Assembly: GCF_024679095.1 (NCBI RefSeq)
Contig: NW_026111628.1
Coordinates: forward strand, 381,540 to 445,539
Length of the DNA: 64,000 nt
Reading direction: 5' to 3'
From: Eriocheir sinensis
Taxonomy: Eukaryota > Arthropoda > Malacostraca > Decapoda > Varunidae
This document shows, one piece after another, positions 22,701 through 33,388 of this stretch; the first letter of the stretch is position 1; every line of letters begins with the position of its first letter. Position numbers and translations under genes: made by a program. The notes under the pieces are model-generated. The model was not told the origin of the DNA. It did not search any database and saw only the letters and a list, made by a program, of their open reading frames with translations.

Positions 22701-24575
22701 TCTTATTCTTTCTACTCTTCTTTCTATTTTCCCATTCTCCAGACTTTCCCAGGGTCTTTCTTTCTTAGTGTGTCATCTTTTCTTTCTTACTCCAAGTTAA
22801 TGCCGCGGTTGTATCCAATCAAGGGAGGGCGGCTGAGGGGGAGGCACAGAGGCTGCTTAATGAGCTTACACGGGCATGAATGAGAGGGAGCAGGAGGGGC
22901 AGGCGAAGGGCAAGGATGAGGAGGCGGGTTAGGATGGGTTGCAAGGGTGGGCGGGGGAGCCGCGTGTCAGGGAAGTAGGATTAGGTTAATGCAGAAGGCG
23001 TGACTGCGAGGCATCCTTGGTAGGGAGAAGTGGATAAGGATGAAGGGAAGGATGGAATAAAGAGAAGGATGAAGGATTTTTTTTAGGTGTAAAGGCCCAT
23101 CTTAGAAGCTACCCCTCCCCTCGAGACCAGTTTCAACGATATCAGTGTGGTTAGAATGAAGGAAATTATGTTTTTTCAAGGTATATAAGGGCCCATATTA
23201 GAAGCTCTCCCTTCCTTGGCCCTTCCTTTGAGACCAGTTTCAACGATATCAGAGTGCCAGAAACAGTTCGCTATAAGCTTTCTCTGAACCATTTAACTAA
23301 TTTATAATATCATACATCTACTTCCTTGACGAGAACCTGAGAATCTTGGCGTACGTTTCCCTTGCCACACGCACACGCCCCCCCCCCCCCCCCCACCCCA
23401 CACACGCACTCTATGTATGATAATGAGCATGATCCTCTGTCTACGGATAAACATCTACGAAAAAGAGCTACAAATGATGGTCAAGATAATTCGACACCTT
23501 ATCTCGTCTCGGGCCTCAGCGTTCATATAGTAGTCCCGAGTTGGCGGCGTATTGCTGCCAGGCCAGAGCCGGCGTGTGAAATATGTCCTAAGCGGACGTG
23601 AAATAATAAAAAAAAAACTTTCTTGTATTTGGACGACGTGCACGGGGAACGAGGGGGATGCAAGGCTGAAGCATGCCACATAGAAGAAAAAGGTGGAAAG
23701 AAAAGACTTCCATGAATACAACAAAGTCACTTATACCAAGTCAAGTCACTCTGCCTTCAAAACAGCGACCGGTATGCGCAGGAGCGGATTGGGGCGAAGC
23801 ACTGGGATGACGTCAATTGAATTCAAATACCTGCCATTTCACGGGTGACTAAAAGGGCTTTCACACATACACGGTCTTGAACGCGGCAGCTGCCCGACTG
23901 CCATTCTGGGAGCATTCGGGGTCATATTTATAGAACATCTACCCGTCGATGGAAAAATCCGGGCACCACGTAACTGATGCCTCATACCACATGCAAATAT
24001 TTTCCCATTTTTTCCTACGTTAAATTTTGGTTGGAGTAAAGTAACACTATTCCTTCTGTACTGGCCACAAATTAAAATATTCACAGATAAGTAGAAAATA
24101 GTTTTTTCCATCACTCAGGATTATTCTTGCGTAAGGATATAAGAAAAAAATTGAGATGATAATTGAGGTAATGGTGCTGCAAAAGCTTGTTAGTGATGTA
24201 GACTTGCGAGTGTGGGGGAGGAGGAACGAAGGAGGCCGCGTACATCATGACAAGTGTGAATTAAAAAGGCGTAGCTTAAATATTTATGTAAGAACTAGTT
24301 AAGAAAAAATAAAAGAATCATATTGGTATAAGAATGAGTATAAGAAAGTAGGAAGAAAGTAGATACGTACAAAATTGTGTAGTGGGTGATATCTTGAAGT
24401 TTTTGTCTATGTACGAATAATTTCTGAGTGATGGAAAAAATTACTTATTTTTACCGTTACCCTTATTTTGTGCGTGTGTTTTAACAATTAACGAAAACCC
24501 TATCTTATGCTATCATCATTCTTACTACCAGTGGCATCACTGTCGGGCAAACAAATGCGTTCATGGTTTCTAGAC
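22699..24575. other. Mostly unassigned, apparently single-copy sequence
   Basis: No convincing gene or transposon was recognised. It contains a tandem duplication of about 100 bp at 23065-23255 and a C-run at 23378-23394. Reading frames are short and lack motifs. Confidence 0.5.
23065..23255. repeat. Tandem duplication, unit about 100 bp
   Basis: Two diverged copies share a T-run, AAGGCCCATCTTAGAAGCT / AGGGCCCATATTAGAAGCT, and GAGACCAGTTTCAACGATAT. The first ends near 23147 and the second near 23253. Confidence 0.85.
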
Positions 24576-24690
24576 GGTATCGGTGATCTGGCACACCGGC
24601 GAATCGTCCTGCTGGACGTTTAGCCAGTGAATGAAAAAAGACGGTTCTCCGGTATCGGCGAACTGGCATACCGGTGAAACGTCCTGCTTC
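24576..24690. repeat. 75-bp spaced direct repeat
   Basis: GGTATCGGTGATCTGGCACA and GGTATCGGCGAACTGGCATA, each followed by CCGG(C/T)GAA(T/A)CGTCCTGCT. The two starts are 75 bases apart (24576 and 24651). The source is unknown. Confidence 0.8.
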
Positions 24691-24694
24691 CGAA

Positions 24695-24805
24695 CCAACT
24701 GCTCCAGGTCATTTAGGAGAGCAAAGTTGTAGGCTTATTTACCAGTCTGTCAATCTAATTCCTTTTTTTCTTGTTGCTTTCCAATCTTTCATTATTTCGT
24801 CCTAG
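24695..24805 (-). mobile_element. LINE C fragment with shared chimeric junction
   Basis: CCAACTGCTCCAGGTCATTT through GTAGGCTTATTTACCAG matches the LINE C endonuclease region. It then departs at GTCAATCTAAT into a T-rich segment. The same departure point and following T-rich segment occur at 52650-52760. Confidence 0.7.
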
Positions 24806-24879
24806 TAGTAGTAGTCCTAATATGAGCACATTGTTGAACGACTACTTCTTTCAGTATTCAAACAAGAATACTGAAGAAC

Positions 24880-24965
24880 GACTATTCCGGAAAGGGTTCA
24901 GGTGTACGAGGGCCGGGATGGCGATAAATTGAGGGATATAATCTTTACAAGGCAAGTAGTTCAGA
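24880..24965 (+). mobile_element. LINE B short fragment
   Basis: GACTATTCCGGAAAGGGTTC to GGCAAGTAGTTCAG matches 25349-25435 of the adjacent LINE B copy. It is a second truncated piece placed directly upstream of that copy and in the same direction. Confidence 0.75.
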
Positions 24966-25435
24966 ATGAGAGACAGCATATCCCTTACCAAGCACGTAGG
25001 AAGGAAAATAACGACCCCAAATGGATGACCCGCAGACTCAAGCATGAAATAGGCTTGAAGAGAGGAATTTATAGGAAAATAAAGAACAGAGAAATCCACC
25101 TCAGGGGTAGGTATGTTAAGCTAGCCAGGTCGGTGAAGAACACCCCCCTAGCAGAAATAAATTATGAGATTAGGGTAGCCAACGAGGCCAAGAGCGATCC
25201 CAAGGGCTTCTTCAAATTGTAGAGGACGAAAACAGGGGACAGAATTGGACAGTTGAAAAAAAACACGGGCGAGCTCGTTGAGAATGGAGAGGATATGAGT
25301 CGAATGATGAATAACTATTTCCTCTCAGTTTTCACGCAGGAAAATCGAACAACCATTCCGGAGAGAGTTCAGATATATGAGGGTGACGAGAACGACAAGT
25401 TGAGGGATGTGATCATCACTAGGCAAGTAGTCCAG
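24966..25435 (+). mobile_element. LINE B copy 2, 5' piece before the TIR insertion
   Basis: Codes the linker between endonuclease and reverse transcriptase: KENNDPKWMTRRLKHEIGLK, IRVANEAKSDPKGFFKL (then a TAG stop), GELVENGEDMSRMMNNYFLS, and DENDKLRDVIITRQVVQ. The frame ends at the codons for VVQ (GTAGTCCAG), interrupted at 25435. The LINE resumes at 29673. Confidence 0.9.
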
Positions 25436-26668
25436 GGCCAGGATTCACTAACGAGTTACGACGTTCGTAAGTCACAAAAAATGTCTTAAGGCAACTTTCG
25501 GCTGCTTTGGGCTATTCACTAAACAGTTACGACACTCTTCCGGCACCGTAACTTTACGGCAGCTCCAGACATGGCGTAAGGTATCGTGACCCGTACGTAG
25601 GGCAGATTTTCTCCACAACACAAGGAGGAATGAAGAAGAAGAGGAAGACCCGCTGCCAAAATAATGAACAAAACGTCACTGTGCTATCAAAACATTGCTT
25701 TATAAGGACGTGTCAACCGTATATAATACCATTCACTGAATATGTAGTGACTGTGAACTCCTACACTACTGAATCAAATATCCTGCCGTAAACACTCGTG
25801 ATAATATATATGGAGGGCTTGAAATGCTCGCAGGAGATCCACCAGGGGGTAATGTGGGTACTCATACATGCTCGGTGAATAATTTAGTCTTAATTTGTAG
25901 TTTGTAATACCTTAGACCACTAGCACAACCAAGGATGGGCCAGGCCCCACCCGTTTACCGTTGATGAGGTTTCAGGCTCTGCACCCCAAAGTTTATCTTG
26001 TCTTTTCTCTGCCCTCCAATCTCCCTGAACATATTTCTGGGTGTTCCCTTGCCATTGTTTAGCAGATTTTAGCGACCTATTTTAGAGACACAAACTATTC
26101 ATTACTGGGTAAATTATCATGTCTTTTTTTGTGGAGTTAGTTATCACCAGGAAGCAATTATGAAAGTACTAGAGTTGATTTGGTGAGTCTCATACTTGGG
26201 TTGACAGTTTACTCTCCTCTGTAACGATAGGCTACTATCCCCAGCGGCAATCATAGGTTACAATTTTAGCAGAGTTAGGTTACCATCCACTAGGTTAAAA
26301 TGAGTCTGTTAGTTTGTAAATAGATTTGGGAGTGAAGACGGCTGGACAATATATGCCGCAGAGCTTGTTATAGTGAATTCTGGGGTAAATTTGCTGTAGC
26401 ACTTTCATAGCTGAATTATTGTGGTAATAAACAGAGCCCCATTAAAAGCATCATAACATATCACAGGAAATAAGTAATTTGCATCTCAAATAGACTGCTC
26501 CTGCTAAGCAATTACCCATTCTTTGCAACATGCATTATATGTTTGTTGGATATTTTGGTAATTGAGTCATCCCATGGCTCATTCTTGTCTCAATGATATT
26601 TACTGTATTAAGGTATTACATTTACTATTTAGTATGCTAGTTTTACTGGGTGTTATAGATGATGTGTC

Positions 26669-26740
26669 TAGTAAGGGTAGGGTGAAGTTGGGGCATACGC
26701 ATAGCTGTGTGTGGCCTCGGTGCTCATCTCCATCACATGG
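26669..26740 (-). mobile_element. SINE 3' fragment
   Basis: AGTAAGGGTAGGGTGAAGTT and GGCCTCGGTGCTCATCTCC match the 3' part of the SINE at 27486-27787. Confidence 0.65.
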
Positions 26741-27471
26741 TAACCTATTGCTGGTAAATTAGCAACCTAGCAACACCTGTCAAGGTTTGATTCATCACCC
26801 AGTTTTATTCCCACTCATAGTTTAATAGCTACTATAATTGAAAAAGTATTTTATGATTTTAGGTTGAGGCAAAATATTTATATATATTGATATTTATTTC
26901 ATGTTAAGTGAAAAATATATAATTACTTCATTTTCTACTTATAGCACAACATTAAAACCAGAAAATAAAGGTTCTTTGTCCATAGACTATAAAAAAAATC
27001 TTTCTCCTTGAAATTCAAGTTATTTTTTGGGTATTGACAAGAAAATAATGTTTCTGTTTTTAACTCAAATATGCACTTTTTTCATTTATGTAACCTAACC
27101 TTACTAAAGTACTGACTCATATGTTGCTGGCACAAGTTGAGAACATAATGAAAAAGTGGGCATTGATATATACATTATTAAATATTTAAATGTGTTAAAT
27201 AGTGTACTGGCAATAAAATAAAGGAAATCATCGAGCAAATTGGTGTATGGGTGTTTCGTTAAGAACTCGGTAGAGTTCTTCAAAGACAATGGCACTGCCC
27301 ACTGTCAAAACACATTCCACTATACCTAGAAAATTTCCACGATGACTGTTGGCTCTCAAGATATAGCTGGAAGCCAGACTCTTTCTCGAGTCATCAGAGT
27401 TTTGAAAGAAGTCTTGGGCTTTCCAGGATGTGACACACACACACACTCACATACACACAAACACACAATTA

Positions 27472-27802
27472 TATACTTTGAGAGTAAGAGTAGTAAAGTT
27501 GGGGGGATACGTAGTAGCAGCGCATGGCCTCGGTGCTCATCTCCGTAACATTGACCCTTGAGACTGTGGTGGAAGGGAGCCCCCATTACCTTGGGACACA
27601 GGGCCAGTGTAATATCTGGGTTACCACAGATTACCTTCCCCAGATTTCCCCAGGTATCCATTTATCGACCAGCCCAAGAGGGAGGATGAACAGCTGGGTG
27701 AGCTGCACGCAGACTGCCTGGGCCGGGATTCGAACCCGGGCCTGCGGAGTAGAAGCCAGGCACGCTAACCAGTAGACCACGGAGGTGTATAACTTTGAGA
27801 GT
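27472..27802 (-). mobile_element. tRNA-derived SINE with target-site duplications
   Basis: On the minus strand the head (about 27787-27715) has box A, TGGTCTACTGGTTAGCGTGC, and a perfect box B, GGGTTCGAATCCC, in a tRNA-like order. A body (GATACCTGGGGAAATCTGGG, then ACTGGCCCTGTGTCCCAAGG) and a tail of AC/TT-rich repeats follow. The flanks TATACTTTGAGAGT (27472-27485) and TATAACTTTGAGAGT (27788-27802) are near-perfect target-site duplications. Lack of a folded acceptor stem and the long body exclude a functional tRNA gene. Confidence 0.88.
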
Positions 27803-28499
27803 GACACAGGCTAAATGGACTTAATTATATTGCTTTTGAAAGTCACTTAATCTGACTTCATATATATAATAAAAACTTCTTTACTAATATAATTAAAGAA
27901 AGAACTGCTGGTATACATGAACACAATCACAACTTAAATTGTAAAAAAAGGGGAGAAATTATCTGACTAAAAATTAACTGCAGGACAATATGGCTGAGCT
28001 TATTATACACTTAATAAAATGTAAAGCATAGAGCACCGTGGTGTGTACTATTTGGAGCAATTCTTCACAGCTTGCTATTAAACATCTTTTTAGATGTTAT
28101 TTCCAACAGAAAACAATTAAATAAATTGCAAATACAAAACATGTTTGAAGAAATCAAAAGAGACCTTTAGTGATGCATAAGAAATACAGAATTTCATGCC
28201 CTGCAATATTCAACAAAGTCCTGTAAAGGTCCAGCTATTGCAGTCATTCTGGTTGAGACGATTCAAGGAAATCTACACATTTCTGCAAACTATCCAGTAA
28301 TATATGCTTGGTCTTGCTTCTTCAGAATCTTTTATCTTGTGTCTCCTGCCTGGAAGTTTAAGGGTCCGACGCTGCACCACTGCTGGGACATATGGGCTGC
28401 TAGGTGTTGTAGCACCCACTACACTTACAGGTTACACTCAGTCTCCTATAAAAGGAAAATTATTTGCTTGGTCATCATAACCAGGATCATAAGAGAGAA

Positions 28500-28530
<31 letters not shown>

Positions 28531-28636
28531 TTAAAGTGACTGGCTAGTAGTTAAAGGTTAAGAAGCAATGAAGTAGAAAGTTTACATAGTTAATAAACTT
28601 AATCTGTGGAAATGAAGAAAACAAGCTGTAATATTT

Positions 28637-28842
28637 AACACTGTCGCACTATAAATGCAATAACAATAAGTAAAAGCTCTTTCATAGTGCTTGAGATAAA
28701 TTAACTTCTATTAAAACATAGATACTTTAAATTCACTATTATAAGAATGTAAAGTATCTATGTTTTAATAGGAAGTTAGTTATCTCAAGCACTATGAAAG
28801 AGCTTTACTTATTGTTATTGCATTTATAGTAGCGACAGTGTT
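28637..28842. repeat. 206-bp near-perfect palindrome (hairpin element)
   Basis: The left arm starts AACACTGTCGCACTATAAAT and the right arm is its reverse complement, ending TTTATAGTAGCGACAGTGTT. Arms of about 98 bases differ by only a handful of indels and substitutions, with a loop of about 8 bases (ACTATTAT) near 28735. It could be a foldback MITE. A target duplication is not clear (TTTAA on the left, TTTTAA on the right). Confidence 0.9.
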
Positions 28843-29672
28843 TTAAGCCATAACAGCGAGCTCTTTGAAAGTATGCCGTTTTATCTACTTCCCAATATCT
28901 GAGCAGCTGACAATGTCTGAGCTCCACTCCTAATCCTAGCCACATTGCTGGGCAGTGCCCTGGTGGCAAATCTTAATGACTGATATGTTTGCTAAGCTCT
29001 GCTGCTCAGTAAATGGCCTCACCTCTATGAAAATACTGAAATGACACCACGTACTGAAGTGTGTGCACCCACATCCCTTCCCCTCTCCATGGTGAGATAA
29101 CTTGGTGCATGCAAGTATATTACACTTTTACCTATAGAGGAGGTCAAAACAGGGTAATGAGACTGATCATGGACAACTTGGAGGACAAAGTCATGGCTAA
29201 AAACTGACAGAAAGGCACGTTTATAACGTTACCTAAAGGATACCTTCATGCAGGTTAACAAAAATGTTTCACTCACTAGCACGTTTTAGCAACAATATAC
29301 CAAGCTGACTCTCCACATGACAAGTGATTGGCTTACCTGAACTTCCTCACTTCATCTCCGTACTCCCGGTGGGGCAGACAACATCGTCTGCCTCTGTCAC
29401 GGGCCACATGCTGCACTGGTGTTGAGGTTCCTGTGATTGGCTACTGTCTCTTGAGTACGTATGTATCGAGCGCTGCCATTGGTTGAACGAAATATGTCAA
29501 CATCACACTACGCCGTCTGTCGGCGGGAGTGTGAAACAGCGTTAAGGCAGGAAAATCTAAACATGGCGGACTTAAGATTCTTTTGGGAATCGCAAGATAC
29601 GACATTCTTATTTCCGCCATATTGGATCCACTTAAGATTGTCGTATCTGCGAGGCGTTAGTGAATCTGGGCC

Positions 29673-31242
29673 CAGGATGAGATTACTAGGTTGAAGAAAA
29701 ACAAATCGCCGGGCCCAAACGAAGTATTCCCAAGGGTTCTGAAAGAGTGCAAGGAAGTCCTTAGTGGCCCTCTTGCCGATATCTTTAAGATGTCGGTAAA
29801 TTCTGGGTATGTGCCCAATCAATGGAAAGTAGCTAATGTGACGCCGATTTTCAAAAAGGGAGACAAGTCAGCCACCTCAAACTATCGCCCAATTAGCTTA
29901 ACATCAGTTGCAGGAAAGATGTTGGAGTCAATTATAGCCCGGAGAATTCGGGACCATCTAGAAAAGCATTATTTAATTTATGATTTACAGCCTGGGCTCA
30001 CAAAGGATAGGTCTTGCCTTACTAACCTGTTGTCCTTCTACACTAAAGTAATCGAGGCGGTTGACCGAGATGAAAACTACGACACATTATATCTAGATTT
30101 CAGTAAAGCGTTCGACAAAGTCCCTCATCACCGGCTATTACTAAAATCACAGGATCAGGCGTAGATGGGAAAGTTTTGAACTGGATCAGGGCGTGGCTTA
30201 GTGATAGGAAGCAGAGAGTGCAAATCAATGGTAAAAAATCTGAATGGGGCAGTGATACGACTGACGTCCCACAAGGGTCGGTGCTGGGTCCTCTGCTCTT
30301 TATTATTTACATCAATGACTTGGACACAGGAATTAGTAGTGATGTCAGTAAGCTCGCAGATGATACCAAGATCGGTAGAGTAATCCAGTCAGACAGCGAC
30401 GCTACCGTTCTCCAGGATGAGCTTGACAGACTATATGAGTGGGCGGGGAAGTGGCAGATGGAATTCAATGTCGGGAAGTGTAGCATTTTGAGTGTAGGTA
30501 GGAATAACCCCTTACACGATTACTCCTTAAGTGACACTCCTCTAAGTAGGTCTGGGCGTGAGAGAGACTTAGGAGTCCTAGTGAGCGCTGACCTCCGTCC
30601 TAGGGCTCAGTGCATTCAGGCTAAAAATCGGGCAAACAGAGTACTAGGTTTTATCTCAAGGAGCGTGAGCAATAGGAGCGCTGAAGTCATCCTCAAACTT
30701 TACTTAGCACTAGTTAGACCTCATCTCGATTATGCAGTTCAGTTCTGGTCCCCCTATTACAGAATGGATATCAAGATGTCAGAATCTGTGCAGAGGAGGA
30801 TAACAAAGATGATTCAGGGGGTGATAAATTTGCCTTATGAAGACAGGCTGAAGCAGTCAAATCTACACTCTCTAGAAAGGCGAAGGTTGCGAGGAGACTT
30901 GATCGAAGTCTATAAATGGATGAAGGGATTTAATAAAGGGGATGTCAATAATATTTTGCGAGTGAAAGAGCCAGGTAGGACGCGTGGCAATGGTTTTAAG
31001 TTAGACAAATTTAGATGCAACAAAGACATAGGCAAGAATTGGTTCACCAATAGAGTGGTGGACGAATGGAACAGGCTTGGGAGCCATGTTGTGGGTGCCA
31101 ATACCATAGATACATTCAAGAAGAGGTTAGATAAAGCCATGGATGGTAAGGTAAGGTGGGGTTGAGTGTACAGGAGCTGCCTTGTATAGGCCAACCGGCC
31201 TCTTGCAGACTCCTTACGTTCTTATGTTCTTATGTTCTTATG
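29673..31242 (+). mobile_element. LINE B copy 2, main 3' piece
   Basis: Continues the interrupted LINE: KKNKSPGPNEVFPRVLKE, ANVTPIFKKGDKS, NYRPISLTSVAGKMLE and LYLDFSKAFDKVPHHRLL, then one frameshift near 30150. A 329-residue open frame (30176-31165) follows with [28 protein letters not shown] (DD intact, F to L before it) and the long C-terminal domain. The 3' UTR ends in CCTTACGTTCTTATGTTCTT repeats at about 31240, the authentic tail of this family. Confidence 0.93.
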
Positions 31243-32635
31243 TCCTGACGGAGTATTTCCGAGGGCATTATAGGAATTAGGTGATGTACTCAGTGAATCA
31301 CTAACTGACATCTTAAAGATGTCGGTAAATATTGGTTATGTGCCAAGCTTATGAAAAGTAGCTAGTGTGACTCCGATTTTCAAAAGGTGTGACAGGTCAG
31401 CTTCTTCAAACTATTGCCCAATTAGCTTAACATCGGTTATAGGCAAGATGCTGGAGTCCATAAGAGCCAGGAACGTTCGGGAGCATGTAGAGAAACAGCT
31501 TAATTCACGACTCGCAGCATGGGTTCACAAAAAGAAGTCATGCCTCACCAAACTCTTGTCCTTCTACAATAAAGTATTTAAGGCGGTGGACAAAGATGAA
31601 AATTATGATGTAATCTATCTTGATTTTAGTAAAGCGTTTAACGAAGTTCCTCAACAACGACTGTTGCTTAAATTACAGGCTCACGGAGTAGAGGGCAAAG
31701 TTTTGAATTGGTTCAAGGCGTGGCTGAGCAATTGGAAGCAAAGAGTGCAAATCAATGGTAAAAGATCTGACTGGAGATGTGTTACGATTGGGGTCCCACA
31801 AGGTTCGGTATTAGGTCCACTTTTGTTTTTTATTTATATCAATGACTTAGATACAGGAATTAGTAGTGACGTCAGTAAGTTTGCAGATGATACCAAGATC
31901 GGTACAGTAATTGAGTCGGATCAGGACGCTAGTATTCTCCAGGGTGAAATAAATAGATTGTATGACTGGGCGGATAAATGGCAAATGGAGTTCAATGAAG
32001 CAATGTGCAGTATTCTGAGTGTAGGTAGGAACAACCCCTCACATAACTATTGCTTAAATGACACTCTCATAAGCAGGTCTGGGTGCGAGAGGAGGTTAGG
32101 GGTCTTAGTGAGCTCTGATCTCCGACCAAGGGCAGAATGCATTCAAGCTAGAAATCGAGCAAATAGGGAACTGGGATTTATTTCAAGGAGCGTAGACAAC
32201 AGAAGCGCCGAAGTCTTCCACAAACTATATTTAGCATTATTAAGACCTCATCTTGACTATGTGGCTCAGTTCTGGTCACCTCACTATAGAATGGACATCA
32301 AAATAATAGAATCGGTGCAGAGGAGGATGACTGTGATGATTCAGGGGTTGAGAAACTTGCCATACGAGGAAAGACTCAAACAGTTAAACTTGCATTCTCT
32401 AGAAAGGCGAAGGGTGCGTGGAGACATGATCGAGGTTTATAAATGGATGAAGGGCTTTAATAAGGGAGACATTCATAAGGTGTTGTTGGTAAGAGAACCG
32501 GGTAGGACCCGAAATAATGTGTTTAAGCTGGATAAATTCAGATTCAACAGGGACATAGGTAAGAATTGGTTTACTAACAGGGTGGTGAATGAGTGGAATA
32601 GGCTTAGCAGTCATGTCGTGAGTGCCAATACATTA
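31243..32635 (+). mobile_element. LINE B copy 3, truncated both ends
   Basis: Begins within the reverse transcriptase (CTGACGGAGTATTTCCGAGG, corresponding to the EVFPRVL codons) directly after the tail of copy 2. It has an open frame of about 425 residues (31367-32644) with [47 protein letters not shown] and WMKGFNKGDIHKVLL. It is more diverged than copies 1 and 2. It stops at about 32635 within the final VSANT codons, where LINE D sequence starts. Confidence 0.9.
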
Positions 32636-33388
32636 ATGCATTAAACTCACAAGAGTTCAATGCGTTAAGGACCTGGGGATCAAAATCGCGTCAAACCACA
32701 AATTCTCACATCAATGCATCGATGCAGCAAATAAAGCGAACAGAATGTTGGGCTACATTAAAAGAAACTTTTTATTCAAGAATAAAGATGTAATACTTCC
32801 GCTCTAGAATAGCTTAGTCAGACCCCACTTGGAATATGCGGTACAGTTTTGGTCTCCCCACCATGCAAAGGCCATTGCTATGTTAGAAGGTGTTCAGCGT
32901 CGGGCAACAAAAATGATCCCTTCATTGCGCAACAAATCCTACGAAGAAAGGCTTTCCATCCTTAACATGTTCTCTCTTGAGAAACGTCGCCTCCGAGGAA
33001 AACTGAACGAATGTTTTATAATACTTAATGGTTTCACGAATGTAGACAGAACAAAATTGTTTATGATCGATGACACTGCGAACGAGGAACAATGGCACAA
33101 AACTCAAATGTAGACAAGTAAATTCAGACTGCACAAAATTTTTCTTTACCAACGTTGTAGTGCGAGAATGGAATAAGCTCCCACCGTCAGTGGTCCAGTG
33201 TAACACGATTAACTCCTTTAAAAACAAGCTCGACCGACACTTCCATTATGCAAAGAAATCAAACCCGTGGTCACCTTGCAAAAAGACCTACATATCTGGG
33301 CATTTTGCAAAAGGACCAAGGTTTTTGACTTTTTACAAAATCACAAATATTATCGTAGGTCAGTTTTTAAAATGTCCAAATAGCAAGT
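32636..33388 (+). mobile_element. LINE D 3' fragment, CR1-like
   Basis: C-terminal ORF2 of another CR1-like family: LVRPHLEYAVQFWSPHHAKA, RRATKMIPSLRNKSYEERL, FSLEKRRLRGKLNE, and, after a frameshift near 33080, TNVVVREWNKLPPSVVQ. A TAG stop lies near 32805. The 3' UTR runs to about 33388, where an internally broken LINE C starts in the opposite direction. Confidence 0.85.

Larger units (their letters stand above)
25436..29672. mobile_element. 4,237-bp TIR DNA element, PIF/Harbinger-like, non-autonomous
   Basis: It splits LINE B exactly: the LINE reads GTAGTCCAG before it and CAGGATGAGATTACTAGG after it, so CAG is duplicated at both sides (25433-25435 and 29673-29675). The ends form inverted repeats: GGCCAGGATTCACTAACG on the left, and GGCCCAGATTCACTAACG on the right when reverse-complemented (16 of 18 identical). 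More shared motifs (TACGAC, TAAG) lie further in. A 3-bp duplication and GGGCC-like ends fit PIF/Harbinger, although CAG is not the canonical TWA target. No transposase motif is visible inside, so it is non-autonomous or decayed, or composite. Confidence 0.75.

Noticed and set aside
27715..27787. Functional tRNA gene
   Set aside because: It has box A and box B but continues into a SINE body and tail and is flanked by target duplications.
25436..29672. A host gene or transposase coded inside the 4.2-kb insertion
   Set aside because: Frames are at most about 100 codons, overlap the SINE or simple repeats, and show no catalytic motifs.
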